This document shows, in pieces, positions 26,378 through 36,300 of a DNA stretch of 64,000 nt. The stretch covers positions 1 to 64,000 of the forward strand of contig JABTBR010000007.1 of NCBI GenBank assembly GCA_013284265.1. The letters run 5' to 3'. The notes under the pieces were generated by a model, which had not been told where the DNA came from, did not search any database, and saw only the letters and a list, made by a program, of their open reading frames with translations. The DNA comes from Oxalobacteraceae bacterium (GTDB lineage Bacteria; Pseudomonadota; Gammaproteobacteria; Burkholderiales; Burkholderiaceae_D). The translations under genes and the position numbers were made by a program. The stretch's first letter is position 1, and every line of letters begins with the position of its first letter.

Positions 26378-28297
26378 TTACTTCGACGCGCCGCTCAGCA
26401 GCATTTCATTCAAACGCTTGACGAAGGTCGCCGGATCGCTCAGCGAACCGCCTTCAGCCAGCAGCGCCTGATCGAACAGGATATGCGCCCAGTCGCCGAA
26501 TTGGCTGCCGGCATCCTGATACTTCAGACGCGTCACCAGCGGGTGGTTCGGGTTGATTTCCAGGATAGGCTTCGATTCCGGCGCGTTCTGGCCAGCGGCC
26601 TTGAGCATGCGCAGCAGGTTGCCCGACAGCTCGTTCTCGTCCGCCACCAGGCAGGCCGGCGAATCGGTCAGGCGGAAGGTCACGCGCACATCTTTGGCCT
26701 TGTCGCCCAGCGCTTCCTTCATTTTGCCAACCAGTTCCTTGTACGAGGTCTCGGTCTCTTCGTGTTCCTTCTTCTCGGCTTCGTCTTCCAGCTTGCCCAG
26801 ATCCAGGCCGCCCTTGGCCACGGACACCAGTTCCTTGCCCTCGAAGTCCTGCAGGAAGGACAGCATCCACTCATCGACGCGGTCGGTCAGCAGCAGCACT
26901 TCCACGCCTTTTTTGCGGAAGATTTCCAGGTGCGGGCTGTTCTTGGCGGCGGTGTAGTTGTCGGCCGTGACGTAGTAGATCTTGTCCTGGCCTTCCTTCA
27001 GGCGCGCTACGTACTGCTCGAACGAGACGGTCTGCTCGTCGCCCTCGTTGGCGGTCGAGGCGAAGCGCAGCAGCTTGGCCAGACGGTCCTTATTGCCCGC
27101 GTCCTCGCCGATGCCCTCTTTCAGCACCTGGCCGAACTCGGTCCAGAAGGTCGCGTACTTGTCTTTCTTTTCCTGCTCGTCGGCGTTCGCCAGTTCTTCC
27201 AGCATGCCGATCACGCGCTTGGTGGAACCCTCGCGGATGACTTTCACATCACGCGACTCTTGCAGGATTTCGCGCGACACATTCAGCGGCAGGTCGGCCG
27301 AATCGATAACGCCCTTGACCATGCGCAGGTAAGCCGGCATCAGCTGCTCGGCGTCGTCCATGATGAAGACGCGCTTGACGTAGAGCTTGATGCCGCCACG
27401 CTTGTTGCGATCCCACAGGTCGAACGGGGCCTTGGCCGGAATGTACAGCAGCTGGGTGTATTCGCTGCGGCCTTCAACACGGTTGTGGGTATGGGTCAGC
27501 GGCGCCTGGAAGTCGTGCGAGACGTGCTTGTAGAATTCTTCGTACTGTTCCGGGGTGATCTCGGCCTTGTTGCGGGCCCACAGGGCGCTGGCCTGGTTGA
27601 TGGTTTCCAGCTCGTCGCGGACGACGGTTTCCTTCTTCTCGTCGTCCCACTCTTCCTTCTGCATCACGATAGGCAGGGAGATGTGGTCGGAGTATTTGCG
27701 GATGATGGACTTGATCTTCCAGCTCGACAGCAGCTCGTCCTCGCCTTCGCGCAGGTGCAGGATGATGTCGGTGCCGCGCGCGGTCTTGTCGATCTGTTCG
27801 ATGCTGTAATCGCCTTCGCCGGCCGATTCCCAGCGCACGCCTTCATTGGCGGCAGCGCCGGCGCGGCGGGTTTCAACGGTGATCTTGTCGGCCACGATGA
27901 AGCCGGAGTAGAAGCCCACGCCGAACTGGCCGATCAGGGCCGCGTCCTGCTGCTGGTCGCCCGACAGCTTGCCGAAGAATTCCTTGGTGCCGGACTTGGC
28001 GATCGTGCCCAGGTGCGAGATGGCTTCATCGCGGTTCATGCCGATGCCGTTGTCCGAAATGGTGATGGTGCGCGCTTCCTTGTCGAAGCTGACCTTGATC
28101 TTCAGTTCATGGTCGTTACCGTACAGGGCGTCGTTGTTGATCGCCTCGAAGCGCAGCTTGTCGGACGCGTCGGAGGCGTTCGAAATCAGTTCGCGCAGGA
28201 AGATCTCCTTGTTCGAGTACAGGGAGTGAATCATCAGTTGCAGCAGCTGTTTGACTTCAGCCTGGAATCCCAGGGTTTGCTTTTCGGTGTCGGCCAT
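26378..28297 (-). CDS. htpG: Molecular chaperone HtpG (Hsp90)
   Basis: A 639-residue cytosolic Hsp90. The N-terminal GHKL ATPase has [32 protein letters not shown] and [16 protein letters not shown]. The middle domain has [25 protein letters not shown] and [14 protein letters not shown], and the C-terminal domain provides dimerisation. There is no eukaryotic MEEVD tail. A heat-shock promoter lies upstream (28369-28396) and a strong terminator downstream, so it is a single-gene unit. Length is normal. Confidence 0.98.
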   Translation of the reverse strand: MADTEKQTLGFQAEVKQLLQLMIHSLYSNKEIFLRELISNASDASDKLRFEAINNDALYGNDHELKIKVSFDKEARTITISDNGIGMNRDEAISHLGTIAKSGTKEFFGKLSGDQQQDAALIGQFGVGFYSGFIVADKITVETRRAGAAANEGVRWESAGEGDYSIEQIDKTARGTDIILHLREGEDELLSSWKIKSIIRKYSDHISLPIVMQKEEWDDEKKETVVRDELETINQASALWARNKAEITPEQYEEFYKHVSHDFQAPLTHTHNRVEGRSEYTQLLYIPAKAPFDLWDRNKRGGIKLYVKRVFIMDDAEQLMPAYLRMVKGVIDSADLPLNVSREILQESRDVKVIREGSTKRVIGMLEELANADEQEKKDKYATFWTEFGQVLKEGIGEDAGNKDRLAKLLRFASTANEGDEQTVSFEQYVARLKEGQDKIYYVTADNYTAAKNSPHLEIFRKKGVEVLLLTDRVDEWMLSFLQDFEGKELVSVAKGGLDLGKLEDEAEKKEHEETETSYKELVGKMKEALGDKAKDVRVTFRLTDSPACLVADENELSGNLLRMLKAAGQNAPESKPILEINPNHPLVTRLKYQDAGSQFGDWAHILFDQALLAEGGSLSDPATFVKRLNEMLLSGASK

Positions 28298-28368
28298 TTG
28301 TTTTTACCTCTAATTTGGTCTTGGTTGATACAGCTTAAATCTCAGGTGTTGAAACACAGGTCCTGCGA

Positions 28369-28396
28369 AGGTGGGGATTATAGGACCGAATTCAAG
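28369..28396 (-). promoter_or_regulatory. Candidate sigma32 (RpoH) promoter of htpG
   Basis: On the minus strand: CTTGAA (-35, at 28391-28396), 14 bases, then CCCCACCT (-10, at 28369-28376). The established sigma32 consensus is CTTGAA with CCCCATNT about 13-15 bases away. It lies about 72 bases upstream of the htpG start codon. A sigma70-like TATAAT also lies in the spacer, so overlapping control is possible. Confidence 0.82.
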
Positions 28397-28565
28397 TGCG
28401 GCCCAAACTGGCTTGCAAAACGATATCAAATAGATATCTCATGGTGTGAGAATGTGTGTATTTTGTGCCTTCGCCCCCCGCCTATAGTGAGTCCATCGAT
28501 TCAGCGGCCAGACGGCCGGTCGACAACGAGAAACGACGGCCACGACCGTCGCAAAGGGGAATGCC

Positions 28566-30518
28566 ATGATAGGAATGAGTACCAAACTGGCCGCACTGTC
28601 TTTGCTGCGCCAACGCCTGACTACCTCTCCCGACCCACACTTGAGCAGTCTCGGGTCCCTCATCACCAGCAACGCGGGCTACGCCAACTTCGGCGCCCTC
28701 GGCACGGCCATCGGCGACTTCGCGCCGGTGCGGCTGCCGGCCTCCAGCACCATCGGCACCCCGGGAGCCAATCCCTACATCGCCTTGTGGAAGCTGGTAT
28801 TCAATGTGTTCGGCGGCGATGAAACGGCCGCCAATCCCGGCCTGAAGCCGGTGCTGGACCGGGTGCGCGACCTGCTCGACCGGCTCGACGACGTGGCCGC
28901 CGCCGAGGATCTGGATGCCTTGCAAGCCATGAGCGGCGAGGTCGACACCCTGAACCAGATCGCCGCCGACCTGTCGGCCATCCTGATCACCATCAAGGGC
29001 GACGGCACCTTGGCCAACCTGGGCATCGTGCCCGACGTGGCCGACCTGATCGGCTCGCGCATGATGCCGGCCTCGGTCAAGCCGAACGTGGGCGGCGGGG
29101 CCGGCTTCCCGCCGCGCTTCTGGACCCTGCGCGAGCTGCTGTCGAACCGCCGCACCGGCCGCTTCGCCCAGCGCCTGTGGGACCGCGCCATGGCCAGCGG
29201 GCGCGATGACTTCAAGGCCTATGCGCTGGGCTGGCTCTCCAGCTGGTCGCTCAGCGCCGGTGGCGCCAGCGCCGTGGCCAGCATCGTTGGCGCCCCGGCG
29301 CGCAACCAGTGGTGGCGCTCGCGCTTCGTCGGCAATTACATCGACCTGTGGGCCTATGGCTACGCCAAGGTCGGCCCCCGTCCCAAGCCTTACACCGACT
29401 GGCCGAACCTGTGCGAGCAGGAACTGCACAATGCCGTCGGCATTCCGGGCGCCAGCTTCGATCCCGACCAGATGATGAAGGATCTGCGCCTCGGCAATCC
29501 GCTCGGCGCGCCGCTGCCGGGCGAGTTCACCACCTTCTGGCTGGAAGCCTACGAACACGTCTACGGCGACATGGGCGACAACCGGCCGCAGGTCGATGCC
29601 GACCGGCTGCAGGACGCCTACTGCATGGCCAGGCTGGTGCTGTGGTTCCAGACCAGCCCGCAGTCGCTGGGCTGCCAGGCCAATGCGCCGATGCCGCCCA
29701 CCACCTGCGGCGGCGCACCCGCCTGGACCAACCCGGTGGTGCCGGGCGATGCGGGCGGTGGCGCGGGCGGGCCACCGCCACCGGAGATCGACAAGAAGAT
29801 CAAGCCGGAAAACGTCATCTGCGCGATCCTGCTGGCCATCCTGGGCATCGTCGCGCTGTGCTTCGGCGGCTGGGTGGCCGGCGGCGCGGCGATCGCCGGC
29901 GCCATCGCGCTGGCGGTCAGCGCCGGCACCATCGACTGGGACAAATTCCGCTGCAGCCTGGCCTGGTATCGCGTCTATATGTTCAACGGCCTGCGCGCCC
30001 TGCACGACGTGATGAGCCTGGGCGGCCTGGTCCATCCCTACACGCCGGAGCTGAGCGTGGACGACACGGCGGTGCAACTGCTGTCGGACATCCCCACCCA
30101 CATCCGCACCGGCGACAACATCGTGCTGACCCGGCCGATGCGCGAACGCTATCCGGTGGTGCCATGGAACGGCTCCGGCTTCAGCTGGTTTGACGACGCC
30201 AGCGGCGGCCAGGAAGAACCGCCCACCTGGGCCGCGATCGCCGCCGCCTACCCGTCCGGCTTCCTCGATGATCCGGCCAATCCGCTGGGCAGCCGTTCGC
30301 CCTTCGACGCCAGCCCCTGGCCATTCGCCGCCGGCAGCACCAGCAACAAGCCGCTCGGCTTCATCAACAGTACCGACGCCATGCTGGCCTGGCTGGCGGC
30401 GCCGGGCGGCACGCTGCCCGACCACAGCCTGGACGGCGACCGTGGACTGGGCTTCCAGAACTTCCATTTCGTCGACGATGGCTGGACCAACCCCGTCAAT
30501 ATCGAACCCGCACCCTGA
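28566..30518 (+). CDS. Unrecognised 650-residue protein, first gene of a three-gene operon
   Basis: I do not recognise a family. There is no signal peptide. An N-terminal segment, GYANFGALGTAIGDFAPVRLP, is followed by a helical part (residues about 95-140, PVLDRVRDLLDRLDDVAAAEDLDAL). A Trp-rich middle follows (RNQWWRSRFVGNYIDLWAYGYAKVG). A Gly/Pro-rich linker (GDAGGGAGGPPPPE, near 400-412) leads into a long hydrophobic stretch at about residues 417-455 (CAILLAILGIVALCFGGWVA then GGAAIAGAIALAVSAG), which could span the membrane once or twice. The C-terminal 190 residues are soluble. The ATG at 28566 has an AAAGGGG site six bases upstream. The second gene starts 8 bases after its stop. It diverges from htpG. 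Confidence 0.85.
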   Translation: MIGMSTKLAALSLLRQRLTTSPDPHLSSLGSLITSNAGYANFGALGTAIGDFAPVRLPASSTIGTPGANPYIALWKLVFNVFGGDETAANPGLKPVLDRVRDLLDRLDDVAAAEDLDALQAMSGEVDTLNQIAADLSAILITIKGDGTLANLGIVPDVADLIGSRMMPASVKPNVGGGAGFPPRFWTLRELLSNRRTGRFAQRLWDRAMASGRDDFKAYALGWLSSWSLSAGGASAVASIVGAPARNQWWRSRFVGNYIDLWAYGYAKVGPRPKPYTDWPNLCEQELHNAVGIPGASFDPDQMMKDLRLGNPLGAPLPGEFTTFWLEAYEHVYGDMGDNRPQVDADRLQDAYCMARLVLWFQTSPQSLGCQANAPMPPTTCGGAPAWTNPVVPGDAGGGAGGPPPPEIDKKIKPENVICAILLAILGIVALCFGGWVAGGAAIAGAIALAVSAGTIDWDKFRCSLAWYRVYMFNGLRALHDVMSLGGLVHPYTPELSVDDTAVQLLSDIPTHIRTGDNIVLTRPMRERYPVVPWNGSGFSWFDDASGGQEEPPTWAAIAAAYPSGFLDDPANPLGSRSPFDASPWPFAAGSTSNKPLGFINSTDAMLAWLAAPGGTLPDHSLDGDRGLGFQNFHFVDDGWTNPVNIEPAP

Positions 30519-30526
30519 GGCCGGCC

Positions 30527-32176
30527 ATGAAAACAATAATAAAAACAAGTCACAAGCCAGACCACAAACCCAACCCTGACCATGGCAACCCCCGCAAGGA
30601 AAGAAGCGAGCAGGAATGGCTGGACGAATGGAAGCGCACCCAGGAAGCGCTAGACAAGATCGGCGATGCGCGCAAGCGCGCCTGGCTGCGCTATGTGAAG
30701 GAACAGGACGGCCGCGCCCAGTACACCGCCTGGCTGGTGGTCCCCTGCAATCCCGGCGACTACGGCTTGCGGCCGCTGGCCTCGGGCACCCCGTACTGGG
30801 CCTCGCCCTTTATCTGGGTGGAGAGTCCCGACCCGTCCGGCCAGCCCCAGGCCGGCGCCGAGAACCATCTGGTGGCGCGCGTATTCAATCTGGGCGCGGC
30901 CAGCGCGGCCCCCTGCCGGGTCGACTTCTTCTGGTCCGATCCATCGGTGGGCCTGGGCGCGGCCGACGCCAACTGGATCGGCGCCGAGATGGTGGAGGTG
31001 CCGCCCATGAGTTCCGTCGAGGTGCGCTGCGCCACCCCGTGGGTGCCCAGCTTCGTCAACAACGGCCATGAATGCGCCTTCGTCAGCGTGGACAACCACG
31101 TGCTCGACCCGCTGCTGCTGCCCTTCCAGCCCTGGGCCGACCGCCATGTGGGCCAGCGCAACCTGTCGGTGCTGCCGGCGGTGCAGCAGATGTTCAGCTT
31201 CTGGGCGCCGGCCGGCCGGGGCGCCGAGCTGCACGTGACGGCGCTGCGCGGCGTGCTGCGCAATCTGCCGCGCGAACCGGGCAATGCGGTGCGCTTCCTC
31301 GGCGAGGCCGCGGCCCAGCTGCTGGCCGGCCTGCGTCCCCAGGCTGTCACCGCGCGCAGGGAGAAAGAGGCACCGCGCCATCCGAATGTGGTCGGCAAGC
31401 AGGTGCCGGCACGCGAGATGATCGCCGGCCTACGCGCCACCGGCAAGGAACGGCGCATGGCCAGCGCGGCCGATACCGGCGTGCGGCCGATGCCGCGCGA
31501 CGGCCAGGCTCCGCTGGGCGAAACGCTGGCCAAGGTCGAGGGCGAGGAAGGCACGGCCGTGCTGATGGAACTGCAGCTGCAGCAGCTCGACCTGCCGATG
31601 AACACCTTCGTAGTCCTGAACATTACCCATGCCGACGGCGACAGTGTCACCGGCGGCTATGTACTGGTGCTGGCCAATCCAGGCTGGTTCCGCGCTTCAC
31701 CGCAACTCAACGAGAAGCAATTCAACGAGAAGGAAGATTCCATGAAAATCCCCGCCCTTGATCCGCAAGACGGCGCCTTGCAAGCGCTGGTCCTGGAGCA
31801 GTTCCCGCAAGCCCAGCTCACGCTGGACATCGCGCGCGCCCTGCAAAAACATCTGCCCATCTCCAACAAGGATGAAATGATGCGCGCCGTGAAATACATC
31901 ACCATCGAGAACGCCTTTCTCGATCCCGGCATGATCGAACGCTTCAACCTGGAAGCCCTGCTGCCGCTGCGCGGCAACAAGGACCTGGTGGCCAAGATCG
32001 CCGGCACGCTGCGCGTGGCCCTGCAGCAGGACCAGAACAGCAACACCTCCTCGCTGGCCGCGGCCCAGCTGGCGCAGCACTTGCGCGCAGCACCGAACAG
32101 CCGCGGCATGGCGATGCCCGCCTTCCATTTCACCGGGCCTTCTCTGTACGGCTCCACCGAAGCTAAAGGAGAATGA
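30527..32176 (+). CDS. Unrecognised two-part protein, second gene of the operon
   Basis: A 549-residue protein with no signal peptide. Residues 1-30 are rich in Lys, His and Pro. Residues about 60-200 look like a beta-sandwich: YGLRPLASGTPYWASPFIWV, NHLVARVFNLGAASAAPCRV, FFWSDPSVGLG, VRCATPWVPSF. That pattern is seen in Ig-like/CARDB-type modules. Residues 340-400 form another beta-rich part (AVLMELQLQQLDLPMNTFVVLNI). Residues 406-549 are a separate helical module (ALDPQDGALQALVLEQFPQA...) that begins at an internal ATG (31742) with a good ribosome-binding site, so a shorter second product is possible. The stop overlaps the region of the third gene's start. Function unknown. Confidence 0.85.
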   Translation: MKTIIKTSHKPDHKPNPDHGNPRKERSEQEWLDEWKRTQEALDKIGDARKRAWLRYVKEQDGRAQYTAWLVVPCNPGDYGLRPLASGTPYWASPFIWVESPDPSGQPQAGAENHLVARVFNLGAASAAPCRVDFFWSDPSVGLGAADANWIGAEMVEVPPMSSVEVRCATPWVPSFVNNGHECAFVSVDNHVLDPLLLPFQPWADRHVGQRNLSVLPAVQQMFSFWAPAGRGAELHVTALRGVLRNLPREPGNAVRFLGEAAAQLLAGLRPQAVTARREKEAPRHPNVVGKQVPAREMIAGLRATGKERRMASAADTGVRPMPRDGQAPLGETLAKVEGEEGTAVLMELQLQQLDLPMNTFVVLNITHADGDSVTGGYVLVLANPGWFRASPQLNEKQFNEKEDSMKIPALDPQDGALQALVLEQFPQAQLTLDIARALQKHLPISNKDEMMRAVKYITIENAFLDPGMIERFNLEALLPLRGNKDLVAKIAGTLRVALQQDQNSNTSSLAAAQLAQHLRAAPNSRGMAMPAFHFTGPSLYGSTEAKGE

Positions 32177-32178
32177 TC

Positions 32179-33189
32179 ATGGTTTGGGCTGTCACTCTTA
32201 TCGTGCACGACTGCGCGAACAACGCCCCGCTTGCGGGCGCCCATATCAACGACGGCTATGGCGGCGGCGGCAACACCGACTCCTACGGCCAGTTCATCGC
32301 CATCATCGACGACTACTACAGCGGCTACGTGGTGCAGATCACCAAGTCCGGCTATTCGGCGCGTAACTTCACCTTCTCCACCTCGCAGATCGGCACGCCG
32401 CAAAACACCTGCCTCAGTGTGTACGTGGAACCGCCACCGAGCAGCGGTGGGGGCGGCATCAGCTGCTTCATCGTCACGGCAGCCAGCGGATCGACCCAGT
32501 CGAAGGAAGTGACCGGCATGCGCGCCCTGCGCGACCGCGTGGCCGCCAGCGCGCCGCTGGCAGGACGCTTGATCGATGCGATCTACGACCAGTACTGGCG
32601 CTTCAGCCCTGCCATCGCCGACCAGATCAAGGACAGCGACAGCGCGCGCATGGGCGTGATGGCGCTGGTGGTGCGGCCGCTGTTTGCCTGGTATCAGCTG
32701 GCCGGGCAGCTGGCGCTGGACCCGGGCGACACCAAGGCTGTGCAGCAGGCGCAGAAGGAATTGCGCGGCGCCTGCCCGCGCTATCTCAGTCCGGCCCGCA
32801 TCGCCGCGCATCTGGCGCTGCTGAACCGGGGCGAACCGATGCCCGCTTCGGCGCCGGCACTGGCCACGCAACTGGGGCCGCAGTTGCAGCAGGCGCTGGC
32901 GCTGCCGCTGGTGCAGTGGGCCATCTTCGACCCGCTGCTGCGTGCCTGGAATGGCGCGGCTGAACGGCTCGATATGGGTGGGCAGGTTGCGGAATGGCTG
33001 TCCGAAGCGCCGCTCGACGCGGCCACGCCACCGGCTGCCGGGAAGATCGATAGCGAACTGGCCTCGCTGGCGGCGCTGCTGGCGTTTGATCCGGAAGCGC
33101 AGCGCAAGGTGGGCGCAAGGCTGAGCAAGGCGTGGCCGGCCGCGGCGGAAGCGATTCAGGCCAGCGCGCTGGGTAATATCATCAGCTGA
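32179..33189 (+). CDS. Carboxypeptidase-regulatory-like plus CFI-box domain protein, third gene of the operon
   Basis: A 336-residue protein. Residues 1-85 form a transthyretin/carboxypeptidase-regulatory-like beta domain (LIVHDCANNAPLAGAHIND ... YGQFIAIIDDYYSGYVVQITKSGYSARNF). After a PPPSSGGGG linker comes the CFI-box: CFIVTAASGSTQSKEV from Cys96, then MRALRDRVAASAPLAGRLIDAIYDQYWRFSPAIAD. This matches the CFI-box C-terminal domain known from many bacterial surface or putative exported proteins, though here about 200 further helical residues follow. An ATG at 32173 overlaps the previous stop; the ATG at 32179 has AGGAG at seven bases and is preferred. No signal peptide. Function unknown. Confidence 0.87.
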   Translation: MVWAVTLIVHDCANNAPLAGAHINDGYGGGGNTDSYGQFIAIIDDYYSGYVVQITKSGYSARNFTFSTSQIGTPQNTCLSVYVEPPPSSGGGGISCFIVTAASGSTQSKEVTGMRALRDRVAASAPLAGRLIDAIYDQYWRFSPAIADQIKDSDSARMGVMALVVRPLFAWYQLAGQLALDPGDTKAVQQAQKELRGACPRYLSPARIAAHLALLNRGEPMPASAPALATQLGPQLQQALALPLVQWAIFDPLLRAWNGAAERLDMGGQVAEWLSEAPLDAATPPAAGKIDSELASLAALLAFDPEAQRKVGARLSKAWPAAAEAIQASALGNIIS

Positions 33190-33192
33190 ACG

Positions 33193-33298
33193 GTCTGCGG
33201 CGTAACCCTCAAACCAACGGCGTAACCCTCAAACCCACGGCGTAACCCTGGGGTCTGACCCGGCGGGTCAGACCCCGGCTCTTTGCCGTGGGTTTTAT
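33193..33298 (+). repeat. Dispersed palindromic intergenic element, copy R5 (short form with triplicated left arm)
   Basis: At the convergent junction of the CFI-box gene and the FAAL gene. The left arm (CAACGGCGTAACCCTC type) occurs three times in tandem from 33196 to 33249 (CTGCGGCGTAACCCTC, then AACCAACGGCGTAACCCTC, then AACCCACGGCGTAACCCTGG). The central palindrome is GGGGTCTGACCC / GGGTCAGACCCC with apex GGC, and the right arm ends GCCGTGGGTTTT. The full core is 33231-33298. Confidence 0.9.
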
Positions 33299-33330
33299 CA
33301 GACGTTCGCGGCACATTCAGACTGGCAGTA

Positions 33331-36300
33331 CTACATCGGGCCGGCATGCGTCGCCGCTGCCGCAACCGGCTCAATCAACCCTTGCTCCAGTAAATACCGC
33401 ATCAAATAACTGGCCGTCTGCGTCAGCGTCGGATCGGCCATCGGGTCGGCCAGCTGCGCGCGCTGCCCTTGATACCCGGCGCTGCTATACCGCTTGAGCT
33501 GCATCGCGGCGATCTTCTCGGCCGAGCGGTTGAAGAAATCCAGCAGCGGAAACACCGGATCGCTGGCCGTACAGCGCCGGTTCAGTTCATCGATGAAGTG
33601 CGGGATATCGTAATAATTGAACCGATAGCCGTAATCGCGTTCAATCACCTGCGTCAGCTGGGTCATGCTGTAGTAATTGTCAGCCGTCACGTGCAAGGGC
33701 GTATCCGGACCCCGCGCCTGGCGCGAGATGCCCACAATATTATGGGCGATCACGTCGGCACCAACGATGCTGAGCTGATTCGGCGTATCGACCGCCACCC
33801 CGTGCCGTATCATGAAGGCCAGCATGCGCAGGGCCACATCATTGTCATCCCCCGCCCCCTGGGTCGACACCGAAATGAGCGATGGCCGGTAAATCCGCAC
33901 ATCCATGCCCGCGGCACTCGCCGCCAGCACCTGCTGCTCGGCCACCCATTTGCTTTGGGCATAGCCAAAGTCGAGCGCCGCCATCTCCACGTTCGAATCC
34001 GTTTCCAGCAGCACCCCCTTGGCACTCCAGCCGAAAATGAAGGTGCTCGATACCAGCTGCAGCGTGCAGTCGCCCGCGTCGCGCACCAGTTGCAGCGCGG
34101 TGCGGGTGCCGTCCACGTTCACGCTGCGCATCGCTTCGTAGGTCATCACGTAATTGACACAGGCGCCGTTGTGGAATACTTCGGCCACCTGGCCCGCCAG
34201 TTCGGTCCAGCGCGCCGGCGCCAGTCCCCACAGCGGCTGGGACAGGTCGCCGCACAGGGGCCGCACCCGCGCTGCCAGCAACTGCCTTAGCTCGGGCGTG
34301 AACACGCGCGCGCGCCGCAGCGCTTCCTCGATGCGCCCCATCGCGGCATGCTCGCTGTCGGCACGCACCAGCACGATGATCGTGGCCGTACTCTGGCGCA
34401 GCAATTCGGCCAGCAGGAAGGGGCCGAAGAAGCCGGTCGCGCCAGTCAGCAGGATGGCCTTGCCGCCGTCCCGTGCAGGTGCAGGTGAAACACCGTCCAC
34501 CAGCGCTGTCCCCGGCGTTGCCGGCAGCGGGCGGGCGCGGTCTTCCAGCATCTGCGCGCCGATCGCATCGTCCAGCGAGGCGCGCAGCCTTACCAGGGCT
34601 GCCAGCGCGGCGGCGGCGCCACCGTCGGCGCGGCGGTCCAACGGCGCCAGCGCGGACAAGAGGCTGCGCTGCGACAGCCTTTGCAGCAACTGCGCATCGA
34701 GTTCCTCGGCCAGCGCACCGGAGCCGAAGCCGCGCATCACTTCCTCCAGTTCCAGCTGGATTTCGGTCAGCGCCAGCGAATCGATGCCCAGGTCGGCCAG
34801 CGTTTCACTGTCGCTGGCAATGCCTTGCCGTACAAAGGCGCGCCGGATCGCGCCGCGCCAGCCCGCATCGCCATCGGCCGCATCCAGCGCAGACTGCGAC
34901 GGCAGCGCGCTGCGGTAGCTCGCCAGCACATTCACCTTGCCGGACTCGAACAACGCACGCGTTTCGGCGCGGGCGATCTTGCCGGAGGTCGTCATCGCCA
35001 CCGTGCCAGGCGCCACCAGATGCAGCTGATCGGGCAGCAGGCCGCTGGCGCTGCGCACGGCCTGCGCCAGCTGTTCGGGATCGGGCAGCTCGCCCACCCG
35101 TACCGGTTCGGCCAGCAGCGCGATGCCGCCGTCGGCGCACTGGAAGGCGCACACGCCGCGCGGCCGCACGGCGGCGCCACTGGCAATCAGGCCGGTTTCC
35201 AGATCATCGGGGAAGAAATTGGCGCCGCCAACGATCAGCAGATCCTTGATGCGCCCGCATACATACAGCTGCCCGCCGTGCAGGAAACCCAGGTCCCCCG
35301 TGCGGATGAATCGCGCCATGCCTGGCCTCCCCCCACCTGGCTGCGCTCCCCCGGCAGCATCCGTTTCATGCCGCGCCGCGCCGGGCCGCATCGCGCCGGG
35401 CTGTACGCTGCCAATCGGCGCGTCGCACAGCAAGGCGCGCGTCGCCGACGCATTGTTCCAGTAGCCGCGCGTAACGCAGGGACCGGCCACGCGGATCTCG
35501 CCCACGCCCTCGCTCAGCAACTGACCGCTGGCGGGATCGCATATCTGCACCGTGATGCCGGGCGCGGGCGCGCCGCAAGCGGCGTAGTCGATGGTGGCGC
35601 CCTCCCCGGCGTCCTGCGTCGCGCGCTCGGCGGCAAACTGCAAGGTATCGCCCGCCGCCGCCGCGCGCAGCACGCTGACGCTGCCATGGCCGCCATGGGT
35701 GACGTTCAAGGTATTTTCCGCCAGCCCGTAGGCGACAGTGCAAGCCTCCCTTGCCAGGCCGTAGGGTGCGTAACGGGCGTGGAAGCGCCGGATCGTGGCC
35801 GGCCGCGCCGGTTCGCCCGCGTTCATCAGCACCCGCAGGCAGGACAGGTCCACGCCTTCCAGCGCCGCATCGTTGATCTTGCCCGAGCGCAGGCAGTATT
35901 CAAAGCCGAAGTTCGGCGACGAGCTATACGTGGCGCGCACTTCCGAAATCATTTGTAGCCACAGCGCCGGATTGCGCAGGAAATCGGTCGGCGAGAAGCC
36001 GTAATTGCTGCCGCCGGAAATGATGGGGAACAGGTAGTAGCCGATCAGTCCCATGTCATGGTGCTGCGGCAGCCAGGACACGCCGGTCGGCATATGGTCT
36101 AGCGTGGCGCGCGCATTGGCGATCACGTTCTCGTGCGACACCATCACCCCGCGCGGCAAGCCGGTCGATCCCGAGGTGTACTGCAGGAACAGCAGCGGCT
36201 CGCGGGGCCGGCCTATGCCCGCGCCGGCAGGGGGAACGGCCGCCGTGGCCGGCAGCGCCAGCGCGTCGACCGCATCGAGCGCATCGCCGCTGATCAGCTG

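Noticed and set aside
28605..28760. Weak resemblance of the N-terminus of the first unknown operon protein to zinc-dependent phospholipase C-like proteins (LGALG...D...P pattern)
   Set aside because: The diagnostic His ligands are not visible in the expected places, so no function was assigned.
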